Notes: generated from the letters alone by a model not told the origin. Shown: positions 1 through 5,819, counted from the stretch's first letter. The stretch: DNA of 7,431 bases from Anaerolineales bacterium (GCA_016789205.1 JAEURF010000075.1:248-7678); one strand, 5' to 3'. Made by a program: numbers and translations.

Positions 1-20
1 AACCACTCTGGCACCTCCCC
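1..20 (-). tRNA. 5' end of a class II tRNA gene, probably tRNA-Ser (partial)
   Basis: On the minus strand the last 20 nt of the window read like the start of a serine tRNA. A 7-nt acceptor strand GGGGAGG is followed by U8, then G9, CCAG, the conserved A14, a purine at 15, U, and the G18-G19 pair with UU (D-loop text AGTGGTT). Serine tRNAs of many bacteria begin in nearly this way (GGAGAGGTGCC.GAGTGGTT). The gene runs off the left edge, so the anticodon, long variable arm and 3' end are not visible and identity cannot be proven; tRNA-Leu is the main alternative, though those usually begin with GC. A consensus -10 box lies about 40 nt upstream on the same strand. Confidence 0.72.
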
Positions 21-33
21 TAGTAATAAAGTA

Positions 34-48
34 TCACGTGTCACGTGA
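34..48. repeat. Perfect 15-bp palindrome in the tRNA leader
   Basis: TCACGTG-T-CACGTGA has two perfect 7-bp arms around a single central base. It can also be read as a 7-bp tandem duplication of TCACGTG. It sits between the predicted tRNA transcription start (about 52) and the tRNA 5' end (20), so it would be part of the leader removed by RNase P. Role unknown: a protein-binding dyad is possible, and a 1-nt loop makes a full RNA hairpin impossible, leaving only a 4-bp TCAC/GTGA stem. Confidence 0.55.
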
Positions 49-58
49 AGCGAGCGGG

Positions 59-86
59 ATTATAACTTCTTTTTCCTCGTTGTGAG
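59..86 (-). promoter_or_regulatory. Promoter of the tRNA gene
   Basis: The minus strand has a perfect -10 hexamer TATAAT (64-59) and, 16 bp upstream, CTCACA (86-81), which matches TTGACA at 4 of 6 positions. Initiation would fall near 52, giving a 5' leader of about 30 nt before the tRNA start at 20. The base after the -10 is C, as at the other TATAAT promoters in the window. The -10 is strong evidence; the -35 is only suggestive. Confidence 0.6.
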
Positions 87-97
87 CCTCATTTGTT

Positions 98-164
98 GCA
101 AGCAATCCTCAATATTTCAAGGAGATTGCTTCAGACAAAGAGCAAGAGCGTCCTCGCAATGACA
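98..164. repeat. Probable dispersed intergenic palindromic repeat
   Basis: The segment between the MBL-gene stop codon and the tRNA promoter contains AAGCAATC (100-107) and its exact reverse complement GATTGCTT (124-131), 16 nt apart. A third half-site, CCTCGCAATGACA (152-164), ends against the stop codon. The words GGAGATTGCTTC and CCTCGCAATGACA at the two ends of a roughly 44-bp core are typical of a family of short repeats I recall from many bacterial genomes, including Chloroflexota. Only one copy is visible here, so repetition itself is not shown. No T-tract follows the stem on the minus strand, so it is not an obvious terminator. Confidence 0.5.
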
Positions 165-1559
165 TTATAGTTCTACATGCTCATGCAAATCAGGATAATG
201 GACTTGGGCCAAGTTTTGTTCTTTTAATAAAGTTTTTAACGTCATGGCTTGTTTTTCTTCGCCATGCACTAAGAAGATTTGTTTGACTGTATCCTTAACA
301 CCCATTGCATACTTCACGAGTAAGTCTTGACCCGCATGACCGGATAAACCGCCAATGGTTGAAATTTCAGCCTTGACACTGTACGAATCACCATAAATGC
401 GAACTTCAGGCACACGGTCTGCAAGTTTTCGTCCTAATGTATCCGGCGCTTGCCATGAGACAATACAAATTGTGTTTTTAGGATTCTCAACATTATTCTT
501 AATATGATGCAAAATACGTCCATTTTCAGCCATACCCGAAGCAGAGATAATCACCATCGGGTCAGTGCGTTCATTCAGTGCTTTCGATTCGTCCACAGAC
601 CTGATATAGGTCAACATCTTAAAATCTAATGCAGGATGACGCGCCTCTTCTATAAATTTACGAGTCTCTTCATCAAAACATTCGGGATGTCTTCTAAATA
701 CATCTGTCGCATTAACTGCAAGCGGACTATCAACAAAAACAGGCACACGCGGAACATCCCCATTGGTCATCATGCGATTCAAATCATAAACCAATTCTTG
801 TGTGCGCCCCACCGCAAAGGCTGGCACAATTACTTTTCCGCCACGCGCAATTGTGCGTTTTACAACCGCACGAAATTCAACAAACGCAAGTTCAGGGTCA
901 TTATGAAGTTTATCTCCATACGTAGATTCCATAATCATATAATCTGCGGCTTGCGGAAAGATTGGGTCCGGCAACAAGGGAATGTTATTTCTACCAATAT
1001 CACCAGAAAAGATAAAACTAATCTTTTTACCTTTCTCCTCAATCTCTAATGAAATACCTGCCGCACCTAAAATATGACCTGCCTCAAAAAAACGAGCAAT
1101 CACACCCGGTGTGGGTTCAAAGGGTTCGCCAATATTTTTGCCATTAAACATAGCAATCACATTTTCTGCATCGGCTTTGGTATATAAAGGCTCAATCGGT
1201 TCTTCACCACGTTGCGCACGTTTTTTATTCACAAACTCTGCATCGGCTTCTTGAATGTGTGCCGAATCAGCAACCATCAAACTTGCTAAATCCGCAGTAG
1301 CACGGGTTGCAAAAATATTTCCCTCAAAACCTTGTTTAACTAAATTCGGTAAATTTCCAGAATGGTCAATATGTGCGTGCGAAAGAATCACCGCATCCAC
1401 ATCGCGCGGGTCATAATGAAAATTCAAATTACGTTCATAACTATCTGCACGCTTACCCTGATACAACCCACAATCCAATAACAATTTATGCCCATTAATT
1501 TCTAACAAGTGCTGGCTTCCAGTCACTGTATGTGCCGCGCCGTGAAAATTAATTCGCAT
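165..1559 (-). CDS. MBL-fold / beta-CASP metallo-hydrolase with RMMBL domain (RNA nuclease-like)
   Basis: This 464-residue protein has the full architecture of the bacterial beta-CASP RNA-processing family related to CPSF73 and archaeal KH-less homologues. The MBL core runs from residue 1 to about 200. Its zinc ligands include the HAHIDH motif (61-66), H162 in AGHILGA and D187 in SGDIGR. The beta-CASP insert starts with MESTYG (E211, motif A) and runs to the GRILHH segment (H351/H352, motif B). The C-terminal RMMBL part has LSGHAG (H408) and LVHGE (H432). Such proteins act in the cytoplasm as endo- or 5'-3' exoribonucleases; the substrate here is unknown. The start at 1559 has a good ribosome site (AGGAG, 1570-1566, 6 nt spacing) lying inside the 3' end of the RNase D gene, which it overlaps by 11 bp, so the two are translationally linked. 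All key metal ligands are present, so an active enzyme is expected. No terminator is evident after the stop. Confidence 0.93.
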   Translation of the reverse strand: MRINFHGAAHTVTGSQHLLEINGHKLLLDCGLYQGKRADSYERNLNFHYDPRDVDAVILSHAHIDHSGNLPNLVKQGFEGNIFATRATADLASLMVADSAHIQEADAEFVNKKRAQRGEEPIEPLYTKADAENVIAMFNGKNIGEPFEPTPGVIARFFEAGHILGAAGISLEIEEKGKKISFIFSGDIGRNNIPLLPDPIFPQAADYMIMESTYGDKLHNDPELAFVEFRAVVKRTIARGGKVIVPAFAVGRTQELVYDLNRMMTNGDVPRVPVFVDSPLAVNATDVFRRHPECFDEETRKFIEEARHPALDFKMLTYIRSVDESKALNERTDPMVIISASGMAENGRILHHIKNNVENPKNTICIVSWQAPDTLGRKLADRVPEVRIYGDSYSVKAEISTIGGLSGHAGQDLLVKYAMGVKDTVKQIFLVHGEEKQAMTLKTLLKEQNLAQVHYPDLHEHVEL

Positions 1560-2682
1560 GTTTTACTCCTAACGCTTTCAAAATTTGCGTGCCAAACTTT
1601 TCAAATCGGGCAGGGCTGTCTTTCATCAACAAACTTAATTCCTCTAAACTTTTCGGTGGCGTTTCAGATAGCATCGCCAAATAAGGTTTTGGCAAAACGA
1701 TATCAGATTCAACTTTCAATTCCAAACCAAGATTTTTTCTCCACGCTTTTAATTTCTCCAAACGACGAAGAACCGCATCATTCTTACGTTCAGCCTGTTT
1801 GCGCTCCACCAACGGACTCTCCTCCCCACGCTTGATTGCTCTTAAAATTACATCACCCCACAAACGAATCTGCTTTTCACTTAATCCGACAGCAGATAAA
1901 TCCACTTTCTTCTCAGGTGGATTTTTTGCCAAAGCAATAAAGACATCATCCATCACCACTTTATACGGCGGACGATTCAACCGTTCAGCTTCTTTATCAC
2001 GCCATTTACACAATTGCGCCACAATCGTCAACTCACGCAAAGATAAATCTTTCCTACCCGAAAATCTTTCCCATGAGTCAGCGCCATTCGCTCTTGGTTT
2101 CAAATCATCACATGCGCGTTTGAAATCTTCAAGCGCAAATTCGAGGCGTTCTTTTTCCCGCAATTCCACTTCAAGCACATCTCGCAATGCAGAAAGATAA
2201 TGAGTATCCAGCATTGCATACTGGATTTGTTCTATCGGCAAAGGGCGTGCCGCCCAATTTGCTTTCTGATGGCGCTTATCCACTTCGATTCCAAATTTAT
2301 CACCGAGCAATTTGTCTAACCCTACAGCGGTATACCCTAATACACGCGCGGCTTGCATCGTATCAAATATATTGACGAATGAGAATCCAAAGTCACGGCG
2401 CAAGCAAATCAAATCATATTCTGCGGCATGGAAAATCTTTTCAAGAGTTGGGTTTGAGAAAATCGGAGCCAACGGACTTAAATCTGTCAAAGCCAATGGG
2501 TCTACTAAATAATCTGCCTTTTTCGTCGAAAATTGCAAAAGGCAAACTTGCTCACGAAAAGCGTGCAAACTATTTGATTCCGTATCCACTGCTACACGTG
2601 TTTGTGAGGCAATGTCATCTATCATTTTATGTAAAGATGGTTTTGTATGCACCCAAATGGGCGATGGGAGGTTCTCAAGCAT
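1549..2682 (-). CDS. rnd: Ribonuclease D
   Basis: This is a 377-residue 3'-5' exoribonuclease of the DEDDy family, which trims the 3' ends of tRNA precursors and other small RNAs. The exonuclease domain (about 10-190) shows Exo I as D33-T-E35, Exo II with D90 in HAAEYD (D107 in FDTM is also conserved-looking), and Exo III as Y155-x3-D159 in YAMLDTHYL, the Y marking the DEDDy class. An HRDC domain follows (about 212-285, LSLRELTIVAQLCKWRD), then a second HRDC-like domain (about 303-372), matching the two-HRDC plan and length of E. coli RNase D. The N-terminus LPSPIWVHT looks native and no nearer in-frame ATG exists before residue 20, so the start at 2682 is kept although no Shine-Dalgarno site precedes it. 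A TATAAT box ends 8 nt before the ATG, so the mRNA may be leaderless. The gene overlaps the MBL/beta-CASP gene by 11 bp and is probably the first gene of a two-gene unit. Confidence 0.93.
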   Translation of the reverse strand: MLENLPSPIWVHTKPSLHKMIDDIASQTRVAVDTESNSLHAFREQVCLLQFSTKKADYLVDPLALTDLSPLAPIFSNPTLEKIFHAAEYDLICLRRDFGFSFVNIFDTMQAARVLGYTAVGLDKLLGDKFGIEVDKRHQKANWAARPLPIEQIQYAMLDTHYLSALRDVLEVELREKERLEFALEDFKRACDDLKPRANGADSWERFSGRKDLSLRELTIVAQLCKWRDKEAERLNRPPYKVVMDDVFIALAKNPPEKKVDLSAVGLSEKQIRLWGDVILRAIKRGEESPLVERKQAERKNDAVLRRLEKLKAWRKNLGLELKVESDIVLPKPYLAMLSETPPKSLEELSLLMKDSPARFEKFGTQILKALGVKHAN

Positions 2683-2690
2683 ATTGGCTG

Positions 2691-2696
2691 ATTATA
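2691..2696 (-). promoter_or_regulatory. -10 box of the rnd promoter, likely leaderless
   Basis: A perfect TATAAT (2696-2691) lies in the 55-bp gap between the acyltransferase stop and the rnd start. Only 8 nt separate it from the ATG, so a start site 6-7 nt downstream of the -10 would give a message with almost no 5' UTR. No good -35 is visible at 16-18 bp. The surrounding 13 bp (2688-2700) are identical to those around the wecC -10. Confidence 0.5.
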
Positions 2697-2737
2697 AACC
2701 CGATGCAAAGAAATACTACATTACGTATTCGATTCAG

Positions 2738-3736
2738 TCATTTTAAGCGAAGCATCACCAGCAATTTGTCATATCCGCGTTGAAGAAAATATCCAAGTAT
2801 TAAAGCAAGGGCTGAACCAACCCAAAGATTAAATAACACTTTTTGTCTCCATGCTTCTTCAATATTGAGTGCCTGATTGAGAAAAAACCAAAGCGGGCGA
2901 TGAAACAGATAAGCAAAAAAAGATGCAGTAGAAAGCAATGCCCAAACTTTCCAACTTCCTACTTGTGTACGGAATATTCCTAGCCACATCCATATCCAAG
3001 TTAAGATAAATAAATCTGCTATCAAAATATAAAAAAGATTTGTGAGCGGATAGCTTTCAACGAGCCACATCATTATTGCGGTTATAAATGCAAGAATAAT
3101 TTTAGATGCAAAATTGAAGGAAAATAGTTTCTCACGAATTTCATCAAAGCGGCAAAAATACACACCGAATAGAAAGATAAAATAATATTGAAAAAAACGC
3201 GGGTCAAACAAGCCGATAGAAACATTGGCAATATAAGCAAGTAGAAAAACAAACACAGAGCTTATTAGCAATTTTACATTTGATTTAATCGTAAATAACA
3301 AAGTGCAAAAAATAATATAAAACACAACCAACATGCTAATATACCAAAGTGTAAGCAAGGGTTTCACGAAGACCGGTGAAAATACAGCCTGCAAGTTTAG
3401 CAAGTACACTGCAAAATCATTGCGTTTTAAGGTGTAGCCAATTCCATACACAAACAAAAGTAATGCTAGCCAGTATGGCGGAAAAATACGAATGATTTTT
3501 GACTTCACAAACGAAAATAAATTTGTTTTTTTTTGAATTGAAAACTCAGTGAAATACCCTGCTAAAAAGAAAAAGGAGCCTAGCAAGAACGATGCGATTA
3601 ACCCTGCTAATGGACCTGACCCCTCTCCAAAAAAACTAGGGTCAAATACTTCACTATGTAATGCTAACAACAAAACGATGGATAATCCACGTAAGGCTTC
3701 AAACTCTTGTAATCTTCCTTTAGTAATGTCGCTCAT
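2738..3736 (-). CDS. Acyltransferase-3 family integral membrane protein
   Basis: This 332-residue protein has about ten hydrophobic segments and the hallmarks of the acyltransferase-3 (OafA/NodX-like) family. These are an N-terminal EALRGLSIVLLLALH segment with R16 and the probable catalytic H27, FFFLAGYF (55-62), the RIFPPYWLALLL loop (83-94), LWYISML (130-136), and FAYLFHRPL near the last helices (H279, R280). Members transfer O-acyl groups, often acetyl, to surface sugars or lipids in the cytoplasmic membrane; the acceptor cannot be named here. The start overlaps the GNAT stop as ATGA, with GGAG (3748-3745) 8 nt upstream inside the GNAT gene, so translation is coupled. The gene is much poorer in G+C than its neighbours: 25% in 3241-3300 and 30% in 3301-3360, against 65% in 3961-4020. 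A hydrophobic protein explains only part of this, so recent acquisition is possible. Confidence 0.88.
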   Translation of the reverse strand: MSDITKGRLQEFEALRGLSIVLLLALHSEVFDPSFFGEGSGPLAGLIASFLLGSFFFLAGYFTEFSIQKKTNLFSFVKSKIIRIFPPYWLALLLFVYGIGYTLKRNDFAVYLLNLQAVFSPVFVKPLLTLWYISMLVVFYIIFCTLLFTIKSNVKLLISSVFVFLLAYIANVSIGLFDPRFFQYYFIFLFGVYFCRFDEIREKLFSFNFASKIILAFITAIMMWLVESYPLTNLFYILIADLFILTWIWMWLGIFRTQVGSWKVWALLSTASFFAYLFHRPLWFFLNQALNIEEAWRQKVLFNLWVGSALALILGYFLQRGYDKLLVMLRLK

Positions 3737-4164
3737 AACGTTTTCTCCATAACCATTGCGGATTCGCCGTCATTGTAATAGGCTTGCCAGATGTCTATGG
3801 TTTGGTAGCCTTCTTTTTGGTACATTGTAATTGCGCCTTGATTGGATGTTCGCACAGTTAATCTCACACGTGGAACGCCAAGCTCTTTTTCACAGGCATG
3901 GAGCAGGGCGCGCCCGATTCCACGAAGCCGAAAGCGAGGGTCAACTGCAATCGTAGCCACCCAGCCCCACCCGTCGCGCGGACGCGGGTCTCCGGCGATA
4001 AATCCGACCATTTGGTTATCTTCGACGGCTTTGATTCGGATTACTTCTGGAAATGTCAAGACAGCGATTAAATCAAATAGGGGCCAAGCATCTTTGGCAA
4101 AACTTTCTTTTTCTAATTTATGCAAGGCATTCAAATCAAGGATAGAGGCTTTGACAATTTGCAT
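3733..4164 (-). CDS. RimI-like GNAT N-acetyltransferase
   Basis: The chosen protein has 143 residues and a full GNAT fold. Motif A, IAVDPRFRLRGIGRALL (72-88), carries the acetyl-CoA pyrophosphate loop R79-x-x-G82-x-G84. Motif B has N108, AITMY (111-115) and EGY (118-120). The C-terminal segment QAYYNDGESAMVME (127-140) closely resembles RimI, which acetylates the N-terminal alanine of ribosomal protein S18. Many RimI-like paralogues have other targets, so the substrate is left open and no symbol is given. An in-frame ATG at 4230 would add 22 residues, but that stretch is encoded by the terminator hairpin and looks unlike the family; MQIVKAS at 4164 is a typical GNAT start. No Shine-Dalgarno site is seen, and a TACAAT box 8 nt upstream suggests a leaderless transcript. 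The gene lies just downstream of the terminator and overlaps the acyltransferase by 4 bp. Confidence 0.88.
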   Translation of the reverse strand: MQIVKASILDLNALHKLEKESFAKDAWPLFDLIAVLTFPEVIRIKAVEDNQMVGFIAGDPRPRDGWGWVATIAVDPRFRLRGIGRALLHACEKELGVPRVRLTVRTSNQGAITMYQKEGYQTIDIWQAYYNDGESAMVMEKTL

Positions 4165-4172
4165 CAATGGAA

Positions 4173-4178
4173 ATTGTA
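4173..4178 (-). promoter_or_regulatory. Possible -10 box of the GNAT-acyltransferase unit
   Basis: TACAAT on the minus strand (4178-4173) is 5/6 consensus and ends 8 nt before the ATG at 4164, the same spacing as at rnd. It follows directly after the terminator T-tract. The place of a -35 box is occupied by the hairpin stem and no good hexamer is seen, so this is tentative. Confidence 0.3.
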
Positions 4179-4183
4179 TCAAT

Positions 4184-4241
4184 AAAAAACGTCCCGCAGG
4201 TTTAAGAAAATTTTGTTTTCTAAAATTCAACCTGCGGGACG
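4184..4241 (-). terminator. Intrinsic terminator after the SPFH gene
   Basis: Read on the minus strand, a perfect 13-bp stem is formed by 4241-4229 (CGTCCCGCAGGTT) and 4202-4190 (AACCTGCGGGACG). Inside the loop a second 6-bp stem (4221-4216 AGAAAA with 4210-4205 TTTTCT) closes a 5-nt loop. The structure is followed at once by six T (4189-4184). Position and form fit termination of the nfeD-SPFH transcript 32 nt after its stop codon. The GC-rich arms in an AT-rich gap also resemble a small mobile palindrome. Confidence 0.8.
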
Positions 4242-4246
4242 GTATA

Positions 4247-4274
4247 ACTTGTTTACCTGTCTACTTGTTTACTT
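4247..4274 (-). repeat. 8-bp tandem repeat, 3.5 copies
   Basis: On the minus strand, starting in the second base of the SPFH stop codon, the sequence reads AAGTAAAC (4274-4267), AAGTAGAC (4266-4259), AGGTAAAC (4258-4251) and AAGT (4250-4247). The units differ by one or two purine changes. The tract fills the space between the stop codon and the terminator stem. Function unknown; slipped-strand expansion is the simple explanation. Confidence 0.8.
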
Positions 4275-5181
4275 ATCCTTTTGAACCTTTGTTGACGAAG
4301 TTATCTAACATGCTGGTAAATTCCATCGGGAAGATGTATTTGGTGGATGGACTCATACCAATAGATTTCAATGTCTCAAAATATTGAAGGGTCATTGTCT
4401 TTTGGTCGACGCTCTTTGCGGCACCATAAATTGATTCGAGTGCTTGAGCAAAGCCTTCGGCGCGTAATAATTGTGCTTGTCTATCGCCTTCTGCACGCAA
4501 GATGTTTGATTCTCTTTCACCTTGAGCGGAAAGAATGGCGGCTTGTTTAGTACCTTCAGCACGGTTGATTGCGGCTTCTTGGTCACCCATAGACTCGGTT
4601 ACCAAAGCACGGCGTACACGTTCTGCGGACATTTGCCGATTCATTGCATCTTGTACATCACGGGGTGGGACGATTTCACGGATTTCAACGTTGGTAACTT
4701 TGACACCCCAACGTTCGGTGACTTCGTCTAAACGAGTGCGTAACATGGTATTGATGTGTTCGCGTTGTGAAAGTACATCATCTAATGGAATACCACCGAT
4801 AACGGCACGCAATGTGGTGGCGGCGATACCTGCGGCGGCGGCTTCAAAGTTGGTCACTTGTAAAACGGAGGTGCTGGGTTCAATCACTTTGAAATACCAT
4901 AAAAAGTCAATCGAGATGGGCGCGTTATCTTTTGTAATGGATGTTTGTTGCGGTACTTCACGAACTTGTTCGCGCAAATCTACGCGGACGGGGCGGTCTA
5001 CACCGGGGATGAGGAAAACTAGACCTGGTCCCTGCGGTTTTGCCATGACACGACCTAAACGAAATACAACCAAACGCTGATATTCCGGCACGATGCGAAT
5101 CATATTGAAGACGACAATCAAACCAATGATGACGAATGCGCCGATAATACAAATTAAACTACCACCTAATGCTTCAAACAT
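4273..5181 (-). CDS. SPFH/Band-7 membrane protein (stomatin/slipin type)
   Basis: This 302-residue protein has one N-terminal hydrophobic helix (about 8-30), then the SPFH/Band-7 domain (about 30-185) with typical segments VPEYQRLVVFRLGR (31-44), GPGLVFLIPGVD (51-62), TKDNAPISIDFLWYF (83-97) and the conserved end VEIREIVPP (165-173). A charged coiled coil follows (about 180-260), containing AEG/AQG words at 208, 219, 230 and 241, an exact 11-residue period. Such proteins oligomerise into large membrane-bound assemblies thought to organise lipid microdomains and membrane proteolysis. The start has a strong AAGGAG site 7 nt upstream. It lies 21 bp after nfeD, the usual partner gene, so the two form an operon. 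It is closed by an intrinsic terminator. Slipin-type bacterial stomatin is more likely than flotillin (YqfA type) or HflK/C on length and sequence. Confidence 0.92.
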   Translation of the reverse strand: MFEALGGSLICIIGAFVIIGLIVVFNMIRIVPEYQRLVVFRLGRVMAKPQGPGLVFLIPGVDRPVRVDLREQVREVPQQTSITKDNAPISIDFLWYFKVIEPSTSVLQVTNFEAAAAGIAATTLRAVIGGIPLDDVLSQREHINTMLRTRLDEVTERWGVKVTNVEIREIVPPRDVQDAMNRQMSAERVRRALVTESMGDQEAAINRAEGTKQAAILSAQGERESNILRAEGDRQAQLLRAEGFAQALESIYGAAKSVDQKTMTLQYFETLKSIGMSPSTKYIFPMEFTSMLDNFVNKGSKG

Positions 5182-5202
5182 TGTTTTCTCCTTTTTATTT
5201 TA

Positions 5203-5805
5203 TTATGACGATTTTTCTTTTTCGACAACCAATACAAACCCTTCACGGCTGACCACATGAACTTGACTACCGGAAGGAATTTTCACATCACTGCGTGCTG
5301 ACCACATCTCGCCATGCACGTGCACAGAGCCTTCTTTATGGATTGTAGATGTAGCTGTGCCTACTTCACCAATCAAAGCATCCAAATCATGTGTAGGACG
5401 CCCAGAGGTGATTTCAATAAACTTTCGTAAAACATACCACAAAATCACAGACATTAAGGCAGATGTAAATACAGCCAAAACTGGATTAACAGAAATCAAG
5501 CCTTCTTGTGCTGGGAAGAGAAACACTGAACCGACAACCAACAGGAAAATACAAATTCCGAGAAATAACAACCATTGTTTTGGGTTGCGAACTGCGAGAA
5601 TAAAAGGGATTACTCCTAAAAACAAAAACGCCAACGCCCACCAATTTATGGATAGGTTGTAAGTGGCATACCCAGCCAAAACGAGGCAAAACAACGCTAC
5701 CACTTCCCCCACACCTGTGCCGGGCGTTGAAGCAGAAAAGAAAGCCAACACCACACCCGCCACTAAAAATACATACGCAACATTGGGGTCAAGTAAAAAA
5801 TCCAT
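5203..5805 (-). CDS. Short NfeD family membrane protein
   Basis: This 200-residue protein consists of four or five hydrophobic segments (about 11-25, 34-50, 55-72, 78-97, 108-129) and a C-terminal soluble OB-fold domain (about 140-197). The OB-fold has the characteristic text LIGEVGTATSTI, HVHGEMWSA and REGFVLVV. This is the NfeD architecture without the N-terminal ClpP-like serine protease. The partner in these families is a stomatin-like SPFH protein, which the next gene supplies 21 bp downstream. The pair is thought to act in membrane organisation and quality control. The N-terminal text DPNVAYVFLVAG and the STPGTGVGEV loop resemble the membrane part of long, protease-bearing NfeD proteins, suggesting derivation by loss of that domain (inference). 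The start at 5805 has GGAGG (5814-5810) 4 nt upstream and a promoter just before it. Confidence 0.92.
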   Translation of the reverse strand: MDFLLDPNVAYVFLVAGVVLAFFSASTPGTGVGEVVALFCLVLAGYATYNLSINWWALAFLFLGVIPFILAVRNPKQWLLFLGICIFLLVVGSVFLFPAQEGLISVNPVLAVFTSALMSVILWYVLRKFIEITSGRPTHDLDALIGEVGTATSTIHKEGSVHVHGEMWSARSDVKIPSGSQVHVVSREGFVLVVEKEKSS

Positions 5806-5819
5806 AGTTCCTCCATTTG

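Noticed and set aside
164..169. A further TATAAT on the minus strand at the MBL stop codon
   Set aside because: It consists of the last codons and stop of the MBL gene plus one base; no -35 is seen and the tRNA has a better-placed box at 64-59.
636..1049. Plus-strand open frames inside the MBL, RNase D, SPFH and NfeD genes (also 1509-2200, 3842-4387, 4535-5080, 5357-5662)
   Set aside because: They are antisense shadows of well-supported genes, rich in unusual residues and without ribosome sites or recognisable motifs.
165..1559. Beta-lactamase or glyoxalase II function for the MBL protein
   Set aside because: The beta-CASP insert (MESTYG onward) and C-terminal LSGHAG/LVHGE motifs place it in the nucleic-acid-acting branch.
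2712..2729. AATAC/GTATT inverted repeat in the acyltransferase-rnd gap, as a possible terminator
   Set aside because: Only 5 AT-rich base pairs with an 8-nt loop and no proper T-tract; too weak to call.
4165..4230. An N-terminal extension of the GNAT protein from an ATG at 4230
   Set aside because: Its codons lie in the terminator hairpin and T-tract, and the residues do not resemble the family.
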